A stretch of 15,045 nt of DNA from assembly GCA_027578815.1 (NCBI GenBank), contig JANBTH010000544.1:1-15045 (forward strand), read 5' to 3'. A program made the translations under genes and the position numbers. The notes under the pieces were generated by a model, which ran no database searches, had not been told where the DNA came from, and saw nothing but the letters and a program-made list of their open reading frames with translations. Source of the DNA: Coemansia sp. RSA 1804. Lineage: Eukaryota > Kickxellomycota > Kickxellomycetes > Kickxellales > Kickxellaceae. Of the stretch, positions 7,448 to 15,045 are shown in pieces. Position 1 is the stretch's first letter. Every line of letters starts with the position of its first letter.

Positions 7448-9157
7448 CTACTCGAAAGACAGGGCAGAGTTCCCTGCTACATGGGTATTAGGACGGAGCT
7501 GCTCTCTGCACCACGCAGCATCGTCTACGGCAACGCCATAACACTCGCTAAAGCTTAGTCTTCTAAGCGTCTGCCGACATCCGGACTCGCAGAACTTTGA
7601 AACCATCGATCTGATCCCCTGCGACGTTACAAACAAGCACGAGTCCAGCAGCAGCACCTCCAGGCCACGCAAGCAGTCGCCGATTGCAGAAAGGCCAGCA
7701 TCGCTGATATGCAGTCCGCCCATGTTCAGTGACTTTAGACCGGTGCATCCGCCGACAAGCGCAACAACCCCGCGGTCATCGCACCCAGAGCACTCGCTGA
7801 TATCCATGTGCTCGAGCTGTGTGCAGTTCTCGCCCAGCGCCGCCAGACCTGAATGGCTCAGACGAGTGGAGCCATGCACATCGAGCGACAAGAGGTGCCT
7901 GTAGTGCATTGCTATCCGCACAACCATGCCGTCCGTGATACAGCTGTCTTTGCCGCCAAGGCTGATGGATGTGAGGTTTGGGGCGACTAGCGCAAAGTCC
8001 TGGAAGCTCCACAGGTGCTCTGGCCCGGCGCTGCTTTCCGGAACCACGGCCCGCTGCATTGTGTCGATATCCACATTGGAGTCCATATTGCTCAGCTTCA
8101 GCGTCTGCAGCTTCAGCGGCTCTATTCCATCGGCGCAGTCCCAGTCAACGCACATTGTGATGTGCTGGAACACGTCTATGGCGACTGGGCTCTGGGTGAC
8201 ATCCAGTATCTCCAGCGACTTCCCAAACACTTTGATTATGCGTGTGGCTGCGGTGCTTCCTACACAGCCGCACCCAGCAGCAAGGATGCACTTGAGCCTT
8301 GGGAGACACGTCTGGTCGTCAATCTTCCGCGTCACAAGCAGCTCGTCTGAGCCCGTGTCGGCGGCAAACAGCACCCTGCTGTAGGCCGTGTCGCCCTGTT
8401 CTGCGATTATTCTGGCCAGAGCAACGACATCGGCTGGCGGGGTAAACACGATGTTTGACAGCTGGTCAACCAGCGGGAAAGCCGACTTTGTTATTTTTCT
8501 GCAGAAGGACACATCCAGGTGCACAAGATGCGGCGTGCTTATCAGCAGCATCTGGACAAATGCATCATCGATTTCCGTAGATCTGAGCGAAAGAAACTCC
8601 AGGCGGTTCCTGAGGCTCATGACAAGCGCCTCCAGCGCATGTGTGGTGATTGTCTGGTTGGCCTGGAGATCCAGATGCCTAATGTTAGTACAGTTGTTGC
8701 GGATGAGAGCATACATCCCGTCGTCCGAGAGATGCGGGGCAAAGTCGAGCGACAGCCTTGAGAGTGCTGGGCCTGCTCTGCGTGCAATGGCGTCAATGTC
8801 GGCGTCTGTTATTATGCGTACGTCGTCGTTGTTTTCCTGGACTTCCGAGGAGAGAAGCAGACTGCCGCGCCTCCTTCTCCTGCTGGTTCCGTTTGCGCTG
8901 TCGCCCAGCAGCGTCACCAGCTTGTCGCAGCCACTGCCCTTGGCGCTCTGGCCCCTGTACATGCCATTCCGCATGTCGATTGTGCACCAGAGAACTGCGC
9001 ACCCATCCAGGAACTGGCACCACATCTTGCAGACCGACATGCACTGCACAATCTCCTGCAGCGCCAGCTTGCGGAAGATCAGTACCACAAGCTCGGAGGG
9101 CAGCACTGCAACTGGATCCTGCATCTCTTTACAGAGTACTTGACTTGAGCGCACCAT
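7448..9157 (-). CDS. F-box and leucine-rich-repeat protein (SCF ubiquitin ligase substrate receptor)
   Basis: 569 residues, one exon. The F-box covers about residues 18-62 (LPSELVVLIFRKL..., then SVCKMWCQFL and LWCTIDM), the pattern that binds Skp1. From about 115 to 545 there are cysteine-containing-type leucine-rich repeats such as IRHLDLQANQTIT, LVHLDVSFCRKIT, LLSLDVHGSTRLSHSG, LEHMDISECSGCDDRG and LKSLNMGGLHISDAG. This is the Fbxl/Grr1/Amn1-like architecture, in which the LRR horseshoe selects substrates for ubiquitination by SCF. A polybasic RRRRR (93-97) lies in the spacer between F-box and LRRs and could be a nuclear signal. The repeats are less regular around residues 235-300. The ATG at 9157 has a good context and a TATA box about 92 nt upstream. 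The exact orthologue and substrate cannot be told from sequence alone. Confidence 0.88.
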   Translation of the reverse strand: MVRSSQVLCKEMQDPVAVLPSELVVLIFRKLALQEIVQCMSVCKMWCQFLDGCAVLWCTIDMRNGMYRGQSAKGSGCDKLVTLLGDSANGTSRRRRRGSLLLSSEVQENNDDVRIITDADIDAIARRAGPALSRLSLDFAPHLSDDGMYALIRNNCTNIRHLDLQANQTITTHALEALVMSLRNRLEFLSLRSTEIDDAFVQMLLISTPHLVHLDVSFCRKITKSAFPLVDQLSNIVFTPPADVVALARIIAEQGDTAYSRVLFAADTGSDELLVTRKIDDQTCLPRLKCILAAGCGCVGSTAATRIIKVFGKSLEILDVTQSPVAIDVFQHITMCVDWDCADGIEPLKLQTLKLSNMDSNVDIDTMQRAVVPESSAGPEHLWSFQDFALVAPNLTSISLGGKDSCITDGMVVRIAMHYRHLLSLDVHGSTRLSHSGLAALGENCTQLEHMDISECSGCDDRGVVALVGGCTGLKSLNMGGLHISDAGLSAIGDCLRGLEVLLLDSCLFVTSQGIRSMVSKFCESGCRQTLRRLSFSECYGVAVDDAAWCREQLRPNTHVAGNSALSFE

Positions 9158-9248
9158 GCTGGATATGTTGTATAATAGTATGTTATTGAAGGTATGCGAT
9201 GTGTTTTGTAATGATGTAGATGTTGATGTGTGAGTGTCAGTGCCAGTG

Positions 9249-9255
9249 TATATAT
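9249..9255 (-). promoter_or_regulatory. TATA box for the F-box/LRR gene
   Basis: TATATAT (ATATATA on the minus strand) about 92 nt upstream of the ATG at 9157. The intervening leader has no ATG on the minus strand that would obviously compete. Confidence 0.5.
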
Positions 9256-10034
9256 GTGGGAGAGAGGATGGATGGCAGCATTACCAATCAGCCCTTTGGT
9301 TTTATTGCTTCACTGTGCTTGGTTTTGGGTGCTTTTCTTGCCGTGCGCCTGAAACACTGACTCGGTGTCTTTTCTCTTCTTCTTCTTCTTCTTCCTTTAT
9401 CGATTTGTCGTCCCTGTACGAAGCTCAACCACTATGTGCAGGCTGCAGCCCAAAAAACAAAAAAAAAGCAAAAGTAATAAACGCGATAAAAAGGGAAAAA
9501 AGGACTGCGTCTGCATCTCAACGCTCAAAAACGTCAATTATCTGGTTCCTAAGGTTGGGAGGAAAGCACGTAAAACACTCAACAAATGATCACATGGATG
9601 CATTTTCTGCACTTTGTGCGGCAGCCATTCTTTTGTTAATAGATGATATCCAAAAGGCCAAAAGTAGAATTTCTCTTTTTCTGATCGGATTGGGCTTGAC
9701 GCTACAACGGTTTGTTGCAACGTTGTTACGTGTGTCCGACCTGTTGAAGACTGGCCATTTTTATTCGGTTGAGGCGCTTTTTGAAAAGGAGTGCTGTGTA
9801 TTTCAAGCGCTTTCATTGCAGATGCCATTGTGGCTACTTTGATACACCAGGGGAAAGAAAGAAATAAGACAACGACGGGCTTTTTGCTTTAAAGTAAAAG
9901 AGATTCAGGGGATACAAGAGGTATCCGTGTGTCTTCTATCTTCTTTATCACACTGGACTATGCTTCTTGTCTGTCGTTAGAGAGAGAAGTGGTATCCGGT
10001 GCTGGTTGTCCTACCAGTCAATCAATCAGCCACG

Positions 10035-10058
10035 GAGAGAGAGAGAGAGAGAGAGAGA
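10035..10058. repeat. GA dinucleotide microsatellite (12 units)
   Basis: 24 nt of uninterrupted GA, in the non-coding region. A likely length-variable marker. Confidence 0.9.
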
Positions 10059-10560
10059 CAGAAATAGCCTCTGATGTAATTGTTTATGAGCTGTTCCTGT
10101 TGCTCACATTGATCCACGCTTGTCCATCGCACTTCATCTCTTATCTATCACGCATCAGACAGCGACATGGTTGGTGATTGTGGAAGTGTCAATGCATTAA
10201 AATAAAAAAAGACAAAGCTCATTTTGTCATTACACAGCAAACTTCCCCTTACTTTTGTCTCGACAAAAATAGCAAAATGGAAAGGCTGAAAGGAGTATAC
10301 ATGAACACAATTGGGTAGGCATTGGCACAAAAAGCAAAAAAATGACAATAGAGAAAGAAGAGATGGCTCTTTGACTGCACTATTGACTATAGTCTCGGAA
10401 ATAGATATATCCAGCTTTGACACAACAATAAACGCATTTAGCAATGTGCAGCAAAGCAGGCATTTCCTTTCTTGCAATGTATCATTCTCCCAAAGAAACG
10501 TGGAGGATAGCCTGTTCCTTGGCATTTTAGGCTTTGCGAGCATTTCCGGCGTCAGGCACT

Positions 10561-10590
10561 AGAGTCAACCAAGAAAAGCATGTTGACTTT
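10561..10590. repeat. Inverted repeat / hairpin with AGTCAAC-GTTGACT arms
   Basis: Perfect 7-bp arms at 10563-10569 and 10582-10588 around a 12-nt loop, extendable by one wobble and one A-T pair. The loop side carries one copy of AACCAAGAAAAG, repeated at 10610-10621. The 3' arm's CATGTTGAC recurs at 11038-11046. Function unknown. Confidence 0.5.
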
Positions 10591-12560
10591 TAGGCTCCCA
10601 GCATAAATAAACCAAGAAAAGTAAACCCGAAAGGAACAGCGTTGTTTTTGGCGTGTGTTCCATCTCTCGTTTTCTAAATCCACAATGCGCACAACATGCA
10701 GGATAGAGCACCCATTGTTTATAATTGCTTTTAGACCGCCCTGGACTAAAACAATAGCAACCTCTGCATGTCAAACAATGAAGACGACACCCCGTTCATA
10801 TTTTTACATATCCTTTGTTTGCTAAACCCGGAACACACCAACTGCGGAGCTATATGTTGCCGCAAGTGCCATTGTTTTGGCGGTGGACAAAAATAGCTTG
10901 TTCGGAGCTACGGAATCAAGGATCTGCCATGCTTCATAATCAGCCCGGCTGCTTGCCTGGTTTACTCATTTGTTTGTTTGCACAGTCACGGTTGAGCCAA
11001 GCCCCATCTGGACACGCGTTTCGCAGTTCAGCATTAACATGTTGACGTTTTCATAAACATAAAAGAGCTGCTGTTGTGGGAAGAGCAGTTACTGTGATAT
11101 CTTCAAAGCCTAAATTTAGCACACAATCCCGTGCCGCAAAAAAATGCATGGAAAGCGTTGTCTGTTTCGCTTGTTCGTTGTGTAAACAGATAAAGAGGGG
11201 ACCAGCAACGATGTTTGTAAGCTTGTGTCACACCCCACAAACAGTCTGGGACCATCAGACCCTTCAGGCAAGCCGGTGCGGAGTGGAATTTGGCTCCATT
11301 GCACATAAACACATCATCTCCCCAAGCTGAAGATGGAGAAGCAAAGGCAACAACAGTTTGGTTTGAACATCAACAGCAAAAACAAATAGAAACGCAGAGC
11401 ATTCCTGCCAAAGCTGAAAGAAGGAGGGGTTATCGGGCTGGAAAAGGCAAAAGGGCGAAAAGAAGGGAAATTGGAAAGGCAGACCGCAATTATTCAGAAA
11501 ATGAGGGGCGATCGCCGCCAGCGATGATGGAAACGATGGTGGTTGTTTATTTATCTCTGCGGCTTGGCCCAGGCATTGTTTTTTATTTGTTTGTTTCGTC
11601 TGTGTGTAAAGCAAAGAAATCAGGAAGCGTGCCATTGGACAGAATGCACGACATGGGCTGCTTCTCGATGTATGCCAGAAATAGGACCGCCTGATGCGGC
11701 ATCGAGACCACCATGAGACATCAGGGCGGAGGGAAATGGCGCGCGGGATGTGCGGACCGCCTAGATTTTTCCAACAGTAATATTCGTTGCTCTGACCTCG
11801 CTGCCTCTTTTTTCGGTCCACTACCGGAAGCGGTGTTGATAGGAGGACACAGCAAGCAGGCCATGACGCACCCGAGTCTGGTTCATGCTCCGCCAGCGAT
11901 GAAACCACACCCAATCTGCAGGCAGCAGCAGTGGTGGAAGCAGCGGCAGATGCAGCCAGACAGACTGGCACAAACATCCACTGTGAAAAGAAGAGCATCT
12001 CGCCCCTCCTTCCGCATGCACAGACAGAACAGCGGGCGGCGAGAGTACGGTGGTTGGCGCAGGGCCATGTACCCCCCTCCCCCCAGTTTCCAGACACTCC
12101 AACCGCTTCACATGCTGCATCAAAAGAGGGAATCAGACTGCAGCCGTGTGCCTTTGCTTTTGTTTCGATTTTCATGGCGACGCCAGGCCGTCTGCCATTG
12201 CATGTCTTTGCAAACAGGCTGGGCGGACAGAAGCAAACAGCAGGAAACATGCGTTATTTTTAGACAAAGATAGTGGGGAGAGATGTTCTTTCTCTGTCAT
12301 GCAGAGTCGATCACTTTTCGGTCGCTCTATTCCACCAGACGCCAGAAAGGAACCTCTCCCACTCGTCCCCAGCGCCATTTCCGTCTCTTTGAAAGCGTGG
12401 TTTTTTGTTTTGGGTAATTCCAATATAAACACGCTAACCCACGCACAAAGAGAGAATGTGTTCCTCCTCATCGTTATTTCTCACAGCGACTTTTCTTTAT
12501 TTGCTACAAACTCTTATCCGCAGACCGCTTGTTTTTTGTGAAAGGTAAGCAAGGCCAAGC

Positions 12561-12579
12561 AAGCAGGACCATCCTGCTT
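12561..12579. promoter_or_regulatory. Perfect 8-bp inverted repeat upstream of the secreted-protein TATA box
   Basis: AAGCAGGA-CCA-TCCTGCTT, 8-bp arms around 3 nt, 64 bp upstream of the TATA box at 12643. Its position and symmetry suit a site for a dimeric transcription factor; no specific factor can be named. Confidence 0.4.
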
Positions 12580-12642
12580 TATTAGTTTTCTCCCCTTTCT
12601 CCGCCCTGAGCCCGCGAAACTCATTTGCTCGCATTGTAAGAA

Positions 12643-12648
12643 TATAAA
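12643..12648 (+). promoter_or_regulatory. TATA box for the secreted repeat protein
   Basis: TATAAA in the context GAATATAAAGGCC, about 314 nt upstream of the ATG and directly before a pyrimidine-rich leader. The best TATA match in the window. Confidence 0.7.
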
Positions 12649-12671
12649 GGCCAGCCGGTCCGACATTTCTG

Positions 12672-12961
12672 CACAAGTTCTTGCTTTCTTCCTCTGCTAC
12701 TTTTTTCTTACTAACACATCTTACGTTCTTTATTATCCCCTACCCTTTTCTACCTCCATTTCCCCCGTTTTGCGTTAATTACCCTGCGCTAACCTTTTCC
12801 CCCACATCCCCCCTTTACACAAAACCACTTTGTTGTTTTTACCATCTTGCGGTTCATAGGCCCGGCGCATTGAACGTAGGACACTAGCCAAAAACAAACA
12901 AAAACCTTATCTTTCCCTCCCACTCTTTTTCTCCCGCACACACAACACACATAACGACACA
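12672..12961 (+). promoter_or_regulatory. Pyrimidine-rich, ATG-free leader of the secreted repeat protein
   Basis: From the TATA box to the start codon there is no ATG in any frame. Long C/T-rich stretches change to an A/C-rich end (ACACATAACGACACA) just before ATG. Such leaders go with strong expression in fungi. The true transcription start and any leader intron cannot be placed from sequence alone. Confidence 0.55.
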
Positions 12962-15045
12962 ATGAAGTTCAACCAGGCTTGCATGGCACTTGCCGCCTTT
13001 GGCAGCACCGCCATGGCTGCTCCCATGAAGCGCCACTACGATGTCACCAACCCCGCCGCCGAGGAAACCCCCGTGTACAGCGCACCTGGCATCCCCGAGG
13101 CCCCGACAACCGTCGAGGAGTACACCACCGCACCGGGCGGCGACTACAGCGCCCCGTCGGTGCCTGGATACACAGCCGTTCCGATCCCCACGACGACTCC
13201 TGAGGACTACGAGACCTCCGTCCCTGCTGAGGAGACCACTCCCGAGGGTTACGAGACCTCCGCACCTGTTGAGGAGACCACTCCTGAGGAGCAGGACACC
13301 ACCGTTGTTGACTACTCGACCGGTGTTCCTGACGAGTCCACCCCCGAGGAGGACACCACCTGCGAGGAGTCTACCCCTGAGGAGACCACTGTCGAGGACT
13401 ACACTACTGCTGTCCCTGAGGAGTCCACTCCCGAGGAGACCCTCCCCTACTGCGACGAGACCACTCCCGAGGAGCAGGAGACCACCGTTGTTGACTACTC
13501 GACCGAGGTTCCCGACTACACCACTGCTCCTGGACCTGCTCCTACCTCTGACGACTACGAGTACTGCTGCGAGGACTCCACCGTCACCGTCACTGTTCCT
13601 GGTGCTGGCAGCGTTGTCACCGAGACCGTCACCGTCACCGTCCCCACTGGTGGTGCTACCGCCACTGTTACCGTGACCAACACCGTCACCGAGACCGCTC
13701 CTTGCGAGGTTTCTACTCCTGTCTACCCAGGCACCACCGTTGAGGACTACACCACGGCTGTCCCAGAGGAGTCTACTCCTGTCGTTCCTGGAACCACTCC
13801 TGGATACACCGACGTTCCTGTCCCCACCCCTGGAACTACTGTCGAGGACTACACCACGGCTGTCCCAGAGGAGTCTACTCCTGTCGTTCCTGGAACCACC
13901 CCCGGATACACCGCTGTTCCTGTCCCCACCCCCGGTACCACCGTTGAGGACTACACCACCGCTGTTCCCGAGGAGTCCACCCCTGTCGTTCCTGGATACA
14001 CCGACGTCCCGGTTCCATCTGGAGAGGAGTCTCTGTCTTACTGCGATGAGACCACTCCCGAGGAGACCCTGCCTTACTGCGATGAGACCACCGTTGAGGA
14101 CTACACCACGGCTGTCCCAGAGGAGACCACCTGCGAGGAGACTGTCCCTGCCCCAGGCACCACCGTTGAGGACTACACTACCGAGGTTCCTGACGAGTCT
14201 ACCCCTGAGGAGACTGTTCCTGGCTACACCGCCGTCCCTGTCCCATCCGGCGAGGACACGACTGTAGAGGACTACACCACCGCCGTCCCAGAGGAGTCTA
14301 CCCCTGAGGGCTATGAGACCTCCGCTCCTGTTGAGGACACCACCTGCGAGGAGACCGCCCCTACTCCAGGCACCACCGTCGAGGACTACACTACCGAGGT
14401 TCCTGACGTGTCTACCCCTGAGGAGACCGTCCCAGGATACACCGCTGTCCCTGTTCCTTCTGGCGAGGACACCACCGTCGAGGACTACACCACCGCTGTC
14501 CCAGAGGAGTCCACCCCTGAGGGCTATGAGACCTCCGCTCCCGAGGAGTCCACTCCTGGATACAGCGCTGTCCCAGTTCCTTCTGACGAAGAGACCACCC
14601 CTGAGGGTACCACCGTCGAGGACTACACTACCGAGGTCCCCGAGGAGTCCACCCCTGAGGGCTACGAGACCTCCGCTCCCGAGGAGTCCACTCCTGGATA
14701 CAGCGCCGTCCCTGTTCCTTCTGACGAAGAGACCACCCCTGAGGGTACCACCGTCGAGGACTACACCACCGCCGTTCCAGAAGAGTCCACCCCTGAGGGC
14801 TATGAGACCTCCGCTCCTGTTGAGGACACCACCTGCGAGGAGACCGTCCCTGCCCCAGGCACCACCGTCGAGGACTACACTACCGAGGTTCCTGACGTGT
14901 CCACTCCTGAGGACTACGAGACCTCCGCTGCTGAGGAGACCACCCCCGAGGAGTCTGCCCCTGGATACAGCGCCGTCCCCGTTCCTTCCGATGAGGAGAC
15001 CACCCCTGAGGACTACGAGACCTCCGCTGCCGAGGAGACCACCCC
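12962..15045 (+). CDS. Secreted, highly acidic Thr/Pro/Glu-rich tandem-repeat protein (cell-wall or adhesin-like), 5' part
   Basis: ATG at 12962 opens a frame of 694 codons that is still open at the window edge. Residues 1-20 are a signal peptide (MKFNQACMALAAFGSTAMAA), followed by PMKR with a Kex2-type Lys23-Arg24. From residue 25 on there is no Lys, Arg, Met, Phe or Trp. The chain is built almost only of Glu, Asp, Thr, Ser, Pro, Val, Ala, Gly and Tyr, with about 10 Cys. Recurring words are EDYTTAVPEESTP, EGYETSAP, GYTAVPVPSG and TTCEET. Residues 207-245 form a Val/Thr alternation (TVTVTVP, TETVTVTVP, TATVTVT) between Cys202/203 and Cys248. No N-x-S/T sequon is visible, while O-mannosylation sites are plentiful. 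Glu is nearly always GAG and codon bias is strong, which suggests high expression. A surface or extracellular structural role is inferred; no known domain is recognised, and the C-terminus (GPI signal or not) is outside the window. Confidence 0.88.
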   Translation, partial: MKFNQACMALAAFGSTAMAAPMKRHYDVTNPAAEETPVYSAPGIPEAPTTVEEYTTAPGGDYSAPSVPGYTAVPIPTTTPEDYETSVPAEETTPEGYETSAPVEETTPEEQDTTVVDYSTGVPDESTPEEDTTCEESTPEETTVEDYTTAVPEESTPEETLPYCDETTPEEQETTVVDYSTEVPDYTTAPGPAPTSDDYEYCCEDSTVTVTVPGAGSVVTETVTVTVPTGGATATVTVTNTVTETAPCEVSTPVYPGTTVEDYTTAVPEESTPVVPGTTPGYTDVPVPTPGTTVEDYTTAVPEESTPVVPGTTPGYTAVPVPTPGTTVEDYTTAVPEESTPVVPGYTDVPVPSGEESLSYCDETTPEETLPYCDETTVEDYTTAVPEETTCEETVPAPGTTVEDYTTEVPDESTPEETVPGYTAVPVPSGEDTTVEDYTTAVPEESTPEGYETSAPVEDTTCEETAPTPGTTVEDYTTEVPDVSTPEETVPGYTAVPVPSGEDTTVEDYTTAVPEESTPEGYETSAPEESTPGYSAVPVPSDEETTPEGTTVEDYTTEVPEESTPEGYETSAPEESTPGYSAVPVPSDEETTPEGTTVEDYTTAVPEESTPEGYETSAPVEDTTCEETVPAPGTTVEDYTTEVPDVSTPEDYETSAAEETTPEESAPGYSAVPVPSDEETTPEDYETSAAEETT
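13742..14017 (+). repeat. 102-bp (34-residue) tandem repeat, two full copies and a partial third
   Basis: Copies begin at 13742, 13844 and 13946, exactly 102 bp apart, each opening with EDYTTAVPEESTP. The first two are nearly identical in DNA, including silent positions (both use ACG-GCT-GTC-CCA). The third has lost a few codons after VVPG. Confidence 0.9.
14168..14869 (+). repeat. Nested 138-bp and 75-bp repeats (46 and 25 residues)
   Basis: Order: 138-bp unit at 14168-14305, 75-bp unit at 14306-14380, three 138-bp units at 14381-14518, 14519-14656 and 14657-14794, then a 75-bp unit at 14795-14869. The two units at 14519 and 14657 are the most alike. The 138+75 block first seen at 14168 is repeated from 14381 with exactly two extra 138-bp units inside it. 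All units stay in frame. Confidence 0.88.

Larger units (their letters stand above)
9158..12961. other. 3.8-kb non-coding region between two divergent genes
   Basis: The left about 100 bp is the F-box gene promoter and the right about 320 bp is the core promoter and leader of the secreted repeat protein. The rest is lower in GC than the genes and rich in A and T runs, with a GC-richer block at about 11690-12250. Visible structure: a TTC run near 9377-9395, a GA microsatellite at 10035-10058, a hairpin at 10561-10590, 12-nt direct repeats (GACAAAAATAGC at 10262 and 10886; AACCAAGAAAAG at 10567 and 10610), clustered ATTGTT/AACAAT motifs (10424-10876), repeated TTTGTTTGTTT runs, a palindrome GGCGATCGCC at 11507-11516 and an 8-bp inverted repeat at 12561. 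I found no tRNA, 5S rRNA, transposase or reverse-transcriptase signature, and no open frame with believable composition. Confidence 0.6.

Noticed and set aside
9234..9842. A 202-codon plus-strand open frame
   Set aside because: Starts at a non-ATG codon, includes the TTC microsatellite as poly-Ser, and runs through A-rich non-coding sequence; no domain.
11264..12250. A 328-codon open frame on the minus strand in the long gap
   Set aside because: Composition is odd (rich in Cys, Trp, Ser and Phe with poly-Thr/Lys patches), no domain is recognisable, no TATA or CT leader precedes it, and it crosses AT-rich and GC-rich parts without change. Probably chance, though RNA-seq would settle it.
11713..12273. 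A 186-codon plus-strand open frame overlapping the one above
   Set aside because: Low-complexity Gln/Arg/His content, no family resemblance and no promoter features; two overlapping open frames in the GC-richer block are expected by chance.
12541..12579. The inverted repeat near 12561 as a transposon end or target duplication
   Set aside because: No second inverted end, no transposase-like frame and no flanking duplication is visible.
13041..14267. Arg/Pro-rich open frames of 211 and 175 codons inside the repeat gene
   Set aside because: They are shifted-frame readings of the repeats. The frame from 12962 has a signal peptide, consistent codon use and no stop to the window end.

Overview
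The window looks like nuclear DNA of a fungus. Short GT-AG introns carry CTAAT-type branch points. Promoters are pyrimidine-rich, with TATA boxes and leaders that lack ATG. Coding DNA is GC-rich, and there is a fused trifunctional C1-tetrahydrofolate synthase, a UreG with a histidine-rich tail, and a secreted repeat protein with a dibasic Kex2-type site. An early-diverging lineage such as Kickxellales would fit, but that is an impression, not a demonstrated placement.

Layout: 1-255 (+) is the 3' end of a C1D/Lrp1 nuclear exosome cofactor. 501-3675 (-) is C1-THF synthase in three exons, convergent with it. 3676-4490 is a divergent promoter shared with UreG (4491-5333, +). 5785-7248 (+) is deoxycytidylate deaminase with a tiny 19-nt first exon. 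7448-9157 (-) is an F-box/LRR protein. 9158-12961 is a 3.8-kb stretch with no gene I can support, ending in a strong TATA box and an ATG-free leader. 12962 to the window end (+) opens a secreted, highly acidic Thr/Pro/Glu repeat protein that runs off the edge.

Most genes are housekeeping. C1-THF synthase makes 5,10-methylene-THF and dCMP deaminase makes dUMP, the two substrates of thymidylate synthase. UreG loads nickel into urease. The least ordinary part is the right end. The repeat protein loses every basic residue at one predicted Kex2 cut: about 670 mature residues hold no Lys or Arg. It is built from nested 46-, 25- and 34-residue repeats and sits behind an unusually long non-coding region.
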